Shown here in pieces: positions 10,929 through 20,441 of a stretch of 64,000 nt of DNA (the stretch's first letter is position 1; every line of letters begins with the position of its first letter). Both the position numbers and the translations under genes were made by a program. The notes below the pieces were generated by a model. The model saw nothing but the letters and a program-made list of their open reading frames with translations, ran no database searches and was not told the origin of the DNA. Source of the stretch: Chloranthus sessilifolius (Eukaryota; Streptophyta; Magnoliopsida; Chloranthales; Chloranthaceae); NCBI GenBank assembly GCA_021018995.1, contig JAJIZI010000018.1, forward strand, positions 434,001 to 498,000, written 5' to 3'.

Positions 10929-11638
10929 CTACCAGTTCATCCAATAGATCAACATGAAAACATTCCTCAGAGCTGAATTGAGGTCGTGGATCGCATTATA
11001 AACATTTAATTTTACCTTCATGTTTCCAAAAAAGACTTCCATAATACCAGACCTGCATTGAATGCAAGCATTTGCTGTAGCCAGGAATGGTCTTCCCAAA
11101 ATGACAGGGATGGAAGTTTTACTTTTGGTAGGTTCCATGTCCAAAACTAGAAAATCAGCAGGATAGAAAAATTTATCTACTCCCACCAATACATCTTCAA
11201 TCATCCCAACTAGCTATCTTTCAAATCTGTCTGCTAGTTGTAACACCACATGAGTGGGTTTTAATTCTCCCAAACCTAGTTTCTCATATACAGAATATGG
11301 AAGTAGGTTGACACTAGCACCCAAATCTAATAAAGCCTTTTCAATGGTATGTTCCCCAATAATGCAAGGGATTGTGGGGATTCCAGGATCTTGAAGTTTA
11401 GGAGGTGTGGTAATAGACAACACCTGATTAACTCTTTCCACAGCAAAGACCATCTTGGATAACTGTATCCAAGACTGTCTTTTGTGAGTGCAAACATCTT
11501 TCAAAAATTTTGCATATGCTGGAATTTGTTTGATTGCCTCAAGCAAAGGTAGATTTATCTTGACTTGCTTGAAAGTCTCCATCATTTCATCTATTTTCTT
11601 GTTCCCTTTATCAAAAGGGGATGCAGATTTCATTGCAT
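10929..11638 (-). pseudogene. gag C-terminus and aspartic protease of A1
   Basis: Begins abruptly with HAMKSASPFDKG, the C-terminal gag segment, directly after tRNA-derived sequence. It continues through KIDEMMETFKQVKINLPLL to the protease active-site strand LLDLGASVNLLPYSVYEKLG, where D-L-G-A is the usual Athila form of the aspartic-protease DTGA. A stop near 11214 separates it from the second half (MIEDVLVGVDKFFYPADFLVLDME and VILGRPFLATANA). Everything upstream in gag (particle-forming domain and zinc knuckle) is absent, whereas A2 keeps it. Confidence 0.85.
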
Positions 11639-11699
11639 GTGGTAAGTATTCCCGCCTGTCACGCGGGTGACCCGGGTTCGATCCCCGACAACGGCGCCA
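11639..11699 (+). other. tRNA-Asp(GTC)-derived 61-nt sequence incl. CCA, containing the primer site
   Basis: On the plus strand this matches nucleotides 15 to the 3' CCA of plant tRNA-Asp. It includes the anticodon arm with GTC at 11658-11660, the T-arm with GGTTCGATCC, and the post-transcriptional CCA at 11697-11699. The first 14 nt are missing, so it is not a working tRNA gene, although the Pol III B-box survives. The 18 bases nearest the LTR are the element's own primer-binding site (TGGCGCCGTTGTCGGGGA on the minus strand), including one base that differs from the tRNA. The rest goes beyond any normal primer site. tRNA identity is from memory of the plant tRNA-Asp sequence. Confidence 0.85.
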
Positions 11700-11705
11700 A
11701 AAACT

Positions 11706-11740
11706 TGTCGTTGCCTCTAAGTGTGCATGATTTATTTGTC
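11706..11740 (-). repeat. remnant of the 5' LTR of A1 (U5 end)
   Basis: TGTCGTTGCCTCTAAG onward matches the U5 end of the LTR at 1044, which begins TGTTGTTGCCTCTAAG, for about 35 bp. Then the sequence switches to a different LTR family at 11741. The spacing to the primer site is normal. Confidence 0.8.
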
Positions 11741-12413
11741 CAGTCACCAGCCTACAATCTCTATAACCAGATCAGATCCAACATCTGATAGCGGATCTAT
11801 ACAAATATGGGGGAGTCTGCCTCTGTACAATCTCTCACCAGGCTTCGACAAGCTCAGGTGTAAAGAAGGATCCATCTTGGATCGGTGGATCAGAATCACC
11901 CTAAGGCTATAATCTGTCCACTAAAATGGTCACAGACTATCCCAGAGGTTATCCTCCTCACGGAGTCCAAAACAAAACAAGATTATCGCTGCTACCACCA
12001 TGCTCACAAGGCTACCAGCTCAAGCTCCCATGGGGATTTTAGATCTAGTGGGTCCTGTGGTGGGGCTAAGGCTGTAGGACCATGATAGCCCAGACACATA
12101 GGTCACTTGGATCTGAGTGGCCCTTAGAATCAGTCCTCCATTGCTTTGAAACACAGCCAAAGCGATGGCGGATCATAAGGCTACAGCCTTGCACAGAGCA
12201 TCTCACACACAAACAACATTCCCACAAAGTATAGATCCTATTACAGAACTTCCATTGATCTAATTCAAAAATACATACAAAGGCATAGCTAGCAAAAGCT
12301 GGACTATGGAGAGAAGGAAAGAAAAAGAAAACTACTTACTGCTAAAAAGAAAGAGAAAAGAAAAACGATATGAGATGGGTTCCCAGATGCCTAAACCTAA
12401 GCTCAGGTATGGG

Positions 12414-12421
12414 TTTATATA
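12414..12421 (-). promoter_or_regulatory. TATA box of LTR B
   Basis: The element strand reads CTGCTATATAAACCC here, positionally equivalent to CTGCTATATAAGCC in the LTR of C at 18697. Confidence 0.65.
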
Positions 12422-12719
12422 GCAGTGGGGTGGCGGCACATTAGGGTTAGGAAACCCTAATTTTAACTATGCCACTTGGCCTGATAATGATCCTTGGATG
12501 CCTCGGGGTGCGTGCACAGAGATTTGAGCATGGGAGTGCGTGCCCTAATCGCTGGAAATACCCAAAAGGTCCTCTGCTGAAGAGATGGAAGTTTAGGGTC
12601 AGAGCTTCACTAGGTAGCTGTAGTTTCCCAGACTTGTTGTGTGGTAGCTCTTTACTCTTCGCTAGGATGATTTGACACTGAAGCTTCAGCCGTTGTGAGG
12701 TTGACTTGGTTTGCTCTTC

Positions 12720-13330
12720 AGGCAGTCGCGCAGTAGAGAGTTAAGCTCTCGCTGGATTGGGCTTTGCGAGGTTGAATAGAAAACACAATCTCAAGTGTTG
12801 CGGGGTTGAAATTCAAGCAGTCGCACGGTCCATCGGTCTTCGCTGGGCAGTAGCGCGAGAACTTTACGAGCACTTCTCTTTACTTGGACTTCGAGAGTTA
12901 CCTCGCGAGGCTCTTCTGAGTTCTAAACTATGCGAGGTTCTATGTCTCACTTGATCTTCGCAAGATTGGATTTTCCTTCGCCAGGATGTTTTCGTTCTTG
13001 AATGGCATGAGAACTATGCAAGGCATTCTTCTTCTGATAATTGCATCTCGCGGCGACTGCGCGAGGAATCTTCTGAAGCTCTCTCTCCTCAGCCGTTCTG
13101 AGTGAACTACACGAGATTGAGAGAGGTCTGCTTTGAACTACGCAACACTATGCGATGTGTTCTACTCTTGAGCTTCGCGAGAGCTGCGCGAGTTTGAGTT
13201 TCTGAAGCTCTTCAGTTATTCATTTGCGCGAGAGGTTGCTATAAAGCCTTGGGTAGCTCAGTTGAACTGCGCGAGGCATATTTCTCCTGAATCCTCTTAA
13301 GCTTGGGTCAGCTGCGCGAGGCTCATTTCA
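12720..13330 (-). promoter_or_regulatory. U3 array of GCGCGAG / CTTCGC motifs (LTR B)
   Basis: Many irregularly spaced copies of CTGCGCGAG, TCGCGAG and related CpG-containing strings lie upstream of the TATA box in element orientation (for example near 12852, 13060, 13190, 13226, 13268 and 13313). It is the counterpart of the TCGCGAG array in the LTR of C and the TTCGAAAAG array in A. Confidence 0.55.
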
Positions 13331-13520
13331 GGTATGGATTCAGAGTTCATTCTTCTGAGGGATATCTGGTGCCAAGGCAGGCTCCTTAGCAGGATTCTTG
13401 GCCTTATTTCACTGCTGATTATTACCTGCACAAAACACATAATAAGAACTTATTAGGTGGCTAAGGGTCTAATCAAAGGTTAAGTTAAGGGGTGAAAAGT
13501 GGTACTTTTCAGGTCTTAAC

Positions 13521-14238
13521 GGCACATCTCCAAGGTGCACCTATCCCTGGCAGAGCGCACGCATTCTTAAACCATATCAATTGACGTTTGATCCACTTAA
13601 AGAAGTTGTGCAAGAATAAAGTTGGCAGAGGTCCTTTAGCTTTGCTTAGAGGCCTCGAAACAAAATTTTTTTTTCAGAAAATGATACAAAAAATTTTACT
13701 CTGAAAATGTGCATGCATTCCCAAGAAGTGTTGCGACATCAATATTTGCTTCACTCGAGTAAAGCATGCTAAAGCAACCTCGAGGCTGATGGGTTCGCCT
13801 AAAGACTCCGAGCCTTACCTAGGTAAGGGCACCCGTGGCCAATCCAGTGGAGCTGTCAATATCCCATAGGATTTGACACAGTTTGAAGGCCTTCGCTTTG
13901 TGTGCTTCGCATCGCTTTCGAAGCATAGATCGATCACCTCATTTTATGGAGCTGTCTGGTTCAGATTAATACTCAACATCACCAACCTATAATTTCCCTC
14001 AGGAAGTGGACAATATCCCGGCTAGCGGGCTTACACTTTTTGTGATCATCGTAGTTATGCCGAGTAATGTCGCAATGCGCTTGGGGACTGTTAGCTTTGA
14101 GGTATGGACGATATCCTGAAATGAGAGGGCTTATGTACACTCACCATCACCATGAATGTTTGAGAATTGAGTTGAACCAGGTGGACCCATCAAACGTGCC
14201 TTGGACCTCTTCAGCTGTCTCTTGTCTTTGGCATCCGA
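13521..14238. other. no recognisable gene between LTR B and the D-type LTR
   Basis: About 720 bp. One poly-T tract sits near 13665-13675. I see no coding similarity, no primer site and no polypurine tract next to the LTR at 14239. Confidence 0.5.
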
Positions 14239-14625
14239 TGTTGACACCTAAATTCGGTCCAAGGCCCGATCAATCTGTACTTCGCGAGAGATGTACCCCT
14301 GTGCTTCTGATGGCACCCCTGAACCCTTAGAAATCTACCCAGACCTTTAGGAATCACCCTGAACCCTTTAGAACCATTTCCCAACCCTTAGAGATCGCCC
14401 CTAAACCCTAGAATCCATTCCCATACCTAACTTAAACCCTTTCGAGCAGTTGATGGGAGGAGAGCTATAGAATTTAACACAGATCATTACCAAGGATGAG
14501 CCATATACCATTAGAAAGAGAACTTCTCCAGATTTCCAACAAGCCAAAAATCACCCAATTTGGAGCTACGGTTCAAAAGTTATGGCCGATTGAAGTTTCA
14601 CATAAAATCAGAAAACTTTTACTCA

Positions 14626-14841
14626 GGCGTGTATATTACATACGCTCAGCCAATTTGGCCTCAGATTAGTCAGACGTGTATATTATATACGCTTGCCTTT
14701 TCTGGGGGAAATTTGATCGGGCGTATATAATATATACGCCCAGCATAGGTGGGACCCACCACGGGCTTCATCTTCCCAAAGCTCCCCTATTTTTGGTGAA
14801 ATTTACTGTTCCTATACTGAGCGTATATAATATATACGCCT
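14626..14841. repeat. four TATATAA-containing palindromes in the U3 of LTR D
   Basis: Four inverted repeats at 14626-14646, 14671-14692, 14719-14741 and about 14819-14841. The third is perfect: arms GGGCGTATATA and TATATACGCCC around one A. Spacing is 45, 48 and 100 bp. The same four, with the same spacing, occur in the 5' LTR of D at 39530-39746. Confidence 0.9.
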
Positions 14842-15120
14842 AGCTTAGCTACAGTAACTGTCATCAGTTGCTCAAATTTCCTTAATCTAGTTTGACCCTT
14901 TGGCCATCCCCTTTGTTGGGGTGGGTGTCCTGAGGTTGGTTGCACCCCCTTTGAGCTTATTGGCAACCCTTAAGTCACCCATGGTCTCACCCCATCATCC
15001 GCCATTAAAATCAATTTCCCAAAACCCTAGGACCTTGAAAACCAAGAAAACCTTAGATGGGGGATTACCTAATTGCTAAACCAGTTAGCTCTTAAGTAAT
15101 CTCCTAATCCATCCCTTCTC

Positions 15121-15128
15121 TATAAATA
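15121..15128 (+). promoter_or_regulatory. LTR TATA box, family D
   Basis: CTATAAATAGAGAGGCC; the equivalent in the other copy is CCATAAATAGAGAGGCC at about 40025-40041. It lies about 280 bp after the last palindrome. Confidence 0.65.
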
Positions 15129-15841
15129 GAGAGGCCTCCCTCTTCCCAAGGGGTTGAAGTTTTGTTGAGAATTTGGTTGATTAGAGAGCTTAAGAGAGAG
15201 AAAGTCCTAGTGAGAGAAAATGCCATTTATTTTCTAGAATTCCAGCAAGCTTAGAGCACCTATTCCACTCTATTTCAACCATGAGATCACCTTCTTTTAG
15301 CCAAAATCTATTCCCTAGCTTCACTCTACACTCCCTATCTATCAAACCTTTGCATTGGAGTTCGTTTCCATACCGTTTAAGCCATCGGAAGCACGCCAAA
15401 GCGAAGATCTTCCATGGTGCAACAAGGGCCCGTGAGCTCCGGCTCACCCATCTCCTCCTCTACCTTCTTGGTGTCTCCTCCGTCCAAGGATTCAAGCCGT
15501 TACGCCGCCGAAATTTTGGTTTGGCTTAAAGCTTGATAGGACCATATCGCCTTCGGGCAAAGGGGAAACTCCGCCCTTTTTATTTTCATTTTTGGCCATA
15601 GATAGAGACCGCTACATGCGGGTTGATCGGGTGCCTAAACCCTTCCCGATCAATAACTGAAGTCCCTACCCTAGAGCCTTTGGCAAAGACCGGTAAATCA
15701 AAGTCATATTTAGCACTTCGATGCCCAAAATATTGATTTGATGGTTTCCCGAGTCACCAAAAACTCCGGGTGGCGACTCTACATTTTCATCCATAGCGAG
15801 CGCATCGCCGTGACGGGTTCGAGAGGATCCATGGTCGCACA

Positions 15842-16213
15842 GGTACTAACCAAATTTCTCGTTGGAATTGATACTTCCAAAATAAAATCTAAGGTCTCGA
15901 GAATTACCTTCACTTTCCTCACAAAGCAGGTGAGAGTAGACCACAGGTCTACGACTCTTGCCTCATAGCAAAGATAATCGTCCTTACCATACATTTGCAA
16001 CTTACCTACGTCACATATATATTTAACCAATTTCATATGCATCAAAAGTGAAACATGTTGATATTAAAATTTAAAACTACTTTTAAAAATGATGCACCTT
16101 CTTAATCTAAAATTTCAATCAATGATATATCTTGAATTTAAAAAGGAAATTTCATCTTGGATGATATTATTACTGTTTTGGGCATCCTGAGCAGTAATAC
16201 CATATGCTCGCCC
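15842..16213. other. no recognisable gene between LTR D and the gag of E
   Basis: AT-rich, without coding similarity. The gag of element E ends near 16214, so the rest of that element (pol and the other LTR) is missing on this side. Confidence 0.5.
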
Positions 16214-17393
16214 TTATACGGTAGGCCTCGATGTCCATATAGGCCTCGGCGTAGCAGCTGATGTCGTCCCCTCTTTTCTCATCTCTGAGTAATCCTTGAC
16301 CATATGCCCCATCTTTTCAAAATTAAAGCATTCGCCCGTACTCCGTCTATAATCTGAGGTCTTCTGAGCCTTGCCACATTTGGCACATGTCTCAGTCAAA
16401 GTGGTTGATGCTGCCCTTGAGAAACCTTGAGTAACTGATACTCCGGTAGTGGTGATAGAGCCCTCGTAACGAAATGATCTCCCAGATGTAGGCATAGGTG
16501 GCCTAGAGTAATTCGTTTGACCATGTTTCCTTAGGACTGGTGCCATGAATCTTAACTTTTTGTTCACCGACTCGTAGTTTCTTTGTCTACCTTGACCTGC
16601 CTTGCCCTTATTCTGCTGGTCCTGTCTCTTATACATATCATCGAGATCCTTCTCGACAACTAGTGCCTTTCCCATCACTGCACCATAGGTCTCCACCTCT
16701 AGTACGGAGATCCAATTGCGGATAATTGGCCTTAAGCCGCTCTCAAACTTGTTGGCCTTCATCAATTCTGTGGCCACATATTGAGGAGCAAACCTAGATA
16801 GCCGTGTGAATTATGTGTTGTACTCTCGTACAGACATTCCTCCTTGCTACAATGTCAGAAACTTTGCCGCCATCTAATTCCTTACTTTGGGAAGTACTCC
16901 TTGTTGAAAACCTCAATAACTCTTCCCAAGTCTATAATCCATCTAGATTGTCTTGTTCTCTCATTCTTAATATCAATTTCCACCATGGATTGGCTTCTCC
17001 CTCCAACTGAAAAGAGGCCCAACTTACTTTCTCCTCTTCAGTATATGGTAATTTGTGGAGGAGCTTCTCAATCTGGTTAACCCACTTTTCTACCTCCAGC
17101 AGATTCGTCTGCCCGTAGAAACTAGGAGGTCTCAATCTCCTAAACTCAACAAAAGTGGATGGTGTTTGTGGAATCGAAGGTGTATGTAGCTACTGATGGT
17201 TTATGACACTATTTATAGCCATCAGTGCTGTCTGTTGAGCCACAACCTCCATGGCCTGTGCCATTCTCTGCCTTTCCTCTCTATCTTGATCTCTTTCCTG
17301 GTACCTCTCTTTCGAAATGCTTCTTTCTAGAACCTCCCTATTACCAATTGGAACCCTATTGGAACTGGTGGGAATCTCATCCCCACTTCTCAA
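16214..17393 (-). pseudogene. gag of Tekay/Del-like chromovirus E, truncated
   Basis: Minus-strand frames together give a Ty3/gypsy Gag: a polar N-terminus (KERYQERDQDREERQRMAQA), the capsid segment RPPSFYGQTNLLEVEKWVNQ with FQLEGEANPWWK, then a C-terminal part with two knuckle-like motifs. The first reads CAKCGKAQKTSDYRR. The second reads CFNFEKMGHMVKDY, where the second and last cysteines of the CCHC box have become Phe and Tyr. Frames are interrupted around 16780-16930 and 17140-17190. Protease, RT and integrase of this element are absent, so it is a 5' fragment. Confidence 0.8.
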
Positions 17394-17550
17394 GTTCCTC
17401 CCAGGACCGCCTCACGGTCGTCCTCTACCTCTAATGGGCATGACGTTTTGCAACATGAAACCAAAAGTTTCATTAGTAGAAGGTCCCTATATTCTGACAA
17501 AATCTTAAACATATAAATCACATCTAAGGCTTGTAAAAAATCTCTAAATA

Positions 17551-17563
17551 TTCTTTGATACCA
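17551..17563 (-). promoter_or_regulatory. primer-binding site of E (initiator tRNA-Met type)
   Basis: The element strand reads TGGTATCAAAGAA a few bases after the LTR end. Plant elements primed by initiator tRNA-Met have TGGTATCAGAGC, so one early mismatch is present. Confidence 0.6.
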
Positions 17564-17567
17564 ACTA

Positions 17568-17746
17568 TGATAGCCCGGACTTCCGCACTCGGAAACTCGT
17601 GTCGTCAGGACCACCCATAAGGCGATCCCCAAATGAATTGAACACCTGTTACATCCACACACAAAGTAGAAACAAACCATACTTTCTAACTAACCAAATA
17701 GAGTCATCATAAGGAAAGCAAATCTCCAATTCTATATAATGACAAC
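17568..17746 (-). repeat. 5' LTR of E, inner part (split by element C)
   Basis: Starts TGATAGCCCGGAC at 17568 next to the primer site and continues uninterrupted to the target duplication of C at 17742-17746. The remainder lies at 31145-33113. Confidence 0.7.
17742..17746. other. target-site duplication of C, left (acaac)
   Basis: acaac immediately before TGTTAAG; its partner is at 31140-31144. A 5-bp duplication is usual for Ty3/gypsy integrase. Confidence 0.85.
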
Positions 17747-17994
17747 TGTTAAGACCTAAAAAGTACCACTTTTCACCCTTAACCTCTGTTAGACCCTTAG
17801 TCATTTAATAAATCTATGTTAAGACCATTTTGTAGGTAATAAGCAGCAGCTGCAGATAAGGCCCTAACCCTGCTAAGAAGCCTACTTTTGCCTTAGAAGT
17901 TCCTTAGAAGAAAGGAAGTTGAATCCAGATAGAACTTGGCTGCAACATAGGCAAAGCACAGCAGCAACAAGTCAAGAAATGAGCCTCGCACAGA

Positions 17995-18500
17995 TGTCGC
18001 AAGGTTCAATTGATTAAGAGAAAAATGCTTCGCGCAGTTGTCGCGAGGTTCTCAAGGCAGCACACCAACTGCTCACGCCGTTATCGCGAAGATAAATGAT
18101 AGAAGGGCTCAAAAAGCAAACTTCGCGTAGTTCTCGGGAGGCTCAGTTGTAAGCACTCGCGTAGTCTCACGCAGTCTCGCACAGCTCAAGAGAGGAGCAT
18201 TTAATCCTCGCGTGATTCACTGAGGAGAGAGAGCTCCAGGCACTCCTGCGTGCAGCTATCGTGCAGTGGCCGCCGGACTGCTCGCGCAATCCAGAGGACG
18301 ATGCAATTGCTTCTTCATGAGGATCCCCGTGAGATTCACCAAGGAATGAACTGCGCGCGCGATTCCCGAACCACTCAAATGGAAAGTGCAATCCCGCGAT
18401 GACCAAAGAATTCTCGCGATGACCAAACTATCTATCCCGCTACTGCAAGAGCTTCAAGTTAATTCAATCCCGCAACGATAACTCTATCATGCGACAAGAC
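17995..18500 (+). promoter_or_regulatory. U3 array of TCGCGAGG-type motifs (LTR C)
   Basis: Dense CpG-rich near-repeats such as TTGTCGCGAGGTTC, CTCGCGCAATCC, CCCGCGATGACC and CCCGCAACG, placed 200-700 bp upstream of the TATA box. The 13-mer CTCGCGCAATCCA at 18281-18293 also occurs internally at 26287-26299. Confidence 0.6.
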
Positions 18501-18696
18501 CTGGAAACCCTTGCTACCTAACAAGGCTCGAGATCTTAACTTCCCCCCACTTTTGCAGGGGCAGTCTGGAAACTTCCAGCAACTAGGGCGCGGACTCCAA
18601 TGCTCTAATCTTCATGCACACGCCCCGAGGCATATAAGGAATAGAAATGGGCCACAATTGCATTGATAAAATTAGGGTTTTCCCACAGCCAACTGC

Positions 18697-18704
18697 TATA
18701 TAAG
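18697..18704 (+). promoter_or_regulatory. LTR TATA box of C (5' LTR)
   Basis: CTGCTATATAAGCC. In the 3' LTR the equivalent at 29800-29807 is mutated to TATGTAAG. Confidence 0.7.
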
Positions 18705-20145
18705 CCTAAGCCTAGTTTAGGTTAAAGGGAGGCGATCTTCATGAATCGGCTGTAGAGTTCCAGTAGGTTAAATATAGGGTTTAGGTAGCATCTTTTTCCT
18801 TTTTCTTCTCTCTATAGCCCAGCACTGGCTAGCTATGCCTTTATATGTCTATTTGAAATAGTTTAAATGAAGTTTTATAATAGGATGTTATACATGTATG
18901 GGATTGATGTTTCAGGGTTGTTCTGTACAAGGCTGCTACCTTGAGATCCTCCATTGCTAAGTTGTATTGTAAGCAACGGAGGATTATTTTAAGGATTTAT
19001 TCAGATCCAAGTGACCTGTGTGTCCAGGCTAGTGCACATATACAGGCCTATGCCCCACCACAGAATCCACTAAATCTGAATCCCCGTGGGAGCCTGTGCT
19101 GGTAGCCTTGTGAATATGGTGGTGGCAGTAATCTACTTGTTCTGTCTCAGACCTCTGTGAGGAGGATAGCCTCTGTAGATAGTCTGTGGCCATTTGAGTG
19201 GACAGGTTATAACCCTAGTGTGAGGCCAATCCACAGATCTAAGATAGATTCTTCTTCTCTGCACTTGTGCTGCCCTGTGAGAGGTTGTGCAGAGAGAGAC
19301 TCCCCTATATTTGTATAGACCCACCCTCAGATGGCAGATTTGATCTGGCCGTAGAGATTGTAGGCTTGTGACTGGATCACTACTGTCTCTCTGAAGCAGT
19401 GAACAGCTAGATCTAAAGCTAGTACTCAAACTCTTGCTGGTCCTGCGTGTCCAGGCTAGTGCACATATGCAGGCCTATGCCCCACACACAGAACTTTCGA
19501 GGTTGAGGTTCCTATGGATTCTTGAGCTGGTAGCCTGGATGAAGTAGTACTTACAGTGATAAACATGTTCTGACCCATCTATGGACTATGGTTCCCCTAT
19601 TGGATAGTCTGTGACCATTTGTGTGGGCAGGTTATAGCTATAAGGGATTGGATCATGGCACAGGGGTGAGTTAGATCCTTTATCCTCTTTGGTGATAATG
19701 TAGCCATTGGACAGGACTTCTATAGTAGCAGATCTGAGTCTGAGTTATAAAACCCATAGGATCTGTACCCAATAGCTTGCTTCTCACCCTTTTTATATTT
19801 ATTTTCTCACACTCCATCATTCTTCTCAACCATTTCTGTAGTTTCGGCATTAGGTTACTATAGGATTTAAACAATAGTGACCTTAAATCCCCTTCCATTT
19901 AGGATTGCCAGATCTGTAGTCAGATCTGGAGGGCCTACTAAAGATTGATCCCTTGGAGCTTTAGACCATTTTCCCTATGGGACAAACTCTTACTTATCAA
20001 AACTTGCTACAAAGGACCCTGTATCTTACAGGTCTAGGATATTTTAGTTGTGCTGAATCCACCCTCTATTTTTCTTTTATTTTTATTTTTTTGCTCTGAT
20101 CATTTCACAATAAATCAGCACACTAGAAGTCAAACACCAAGTTTT

Positions 20146-20163
20146 TGGTGCCGTTGTCGGGGA
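20146..20163 (+). promoter_or_regulatory. primer-binding site of C (tRNA-Asp)
   Basis: TGGTGCCGTTGTCGGGGA, starting 6 bases after the LTR. It is complementary to the tRNA-Asp 3' end with two mismatches and differs by one base from the primer site of A1. Confidence 0.85.
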
Positions 20164-20441
20164 TTTTGATCTATTAGTAGACCCTAGATTTTTATATATT
20201 TTTTTATTCCTTGGTAGCTGTGCTTCTGAATAACTAATACTGTTGATTTACATTTAGAATTTTTTTTTGCAGATCTGGACAGTAGCAGAGAAGGAAAGTT
20301 GATCTACACTAGGAGTCTAGCTACCTCTGTTTGCATTTCTCTAACCCTCAAAACGCAGTCTATTTTTCCTTTGCAAATTCCATAGCAGTTGATTAGGATA
20401 GTTGTAATTTTATTTAGATAATTCTTTGAGTTAATTGCAAT

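Larger units (their letters stand above)
1044..11740 (-). mobile_element. Athila-like Ty3/gypsy retrotransposon A1 (gag-deleted)
   Basis: Minus-strand element. In element order it holds a 35-bp remnant of the 5' LTR (11706-11740), primer site with tRNA-Asp-derived sequence (11639-11699), the last part of gag with protease, RT, RNase H, integrase, a spacer, an Athila-type third ORF, a long 3' untranslated region, a polypurine tract and a full 3' LTR (1044-2910). Close relatedness to A2 at 52080-64000 is visible throughout. Multiple frameshifts and stops make it non-coding. The left flank is agatc and no matching duplication is seen on the right, because the 5' LTR is broken and joined to another LTR at 11741. 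Confidence 0.9.
11741..13520 (-). repeat. truncated LTR of Athila-like subfamily B
   Basis: Reverse-complement relative of the LTRs of element C. CAGTCACCAGCCTACAATCT at the left matches the complement of about 19350-19385. At the right, the element strand starts GTTAAGACCTGAAAAG, like the TGTTAAGACC start of C, with the first bases mutated. About 750 bp at the U5 end are missing compared with C. No internal region of this subfamily follows, so it is a truncated solo LTR or the outer part of a chimera with A1. Confidence 0.82.
14239..15841 (+). repeat. lone Tat-type LTR, family D
   Basis: Starts TGTTGACACC and ends GGTCGCACA, collinear with the 5' LTR of element D at 39144-40726 over its whole length. 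Neither a primer site at the right nor a polypurine tract at the left is present, so it is a solo LTR. The flanking 5-mers (tccga and ggtac) do not match, which suggests loss by unequal exchange with another copy, or decay of the duplication. Open frames inside the LTR are shared with the other copy but show no protein family and are probably chance. Confidence 0.85.
17747..20139 (+). repeat. 5' LTR of C (2393 bp)
   Basis: Starts TGTTAAGACCTAAAAAGTACC and ends AAACACCA. The last base pair is set by the target duplication and by comparison with the 3' copy, which ends AAACACGA. It contains an internal duplication: TGTCCAGGCTAGTGCACATA with about 45 following similar bases occurs at 19020 and again near 19447. 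Confidence 0.92.

Noticed and set aside
11641-11697. A functional tRNA-Asp gene
   Set aside because: The first 14 nt are missing, the CCA is encoded, the T-stem has a mismatch from the element primer site, and it lies exactly between LTR and gag.
15190-15529. Open frame within the D-type LTR, with a counterpart at 40289-40582
   Set aside because: Shared only because the LTRs are homologous; frames and ends differ, and no domain is recognised.
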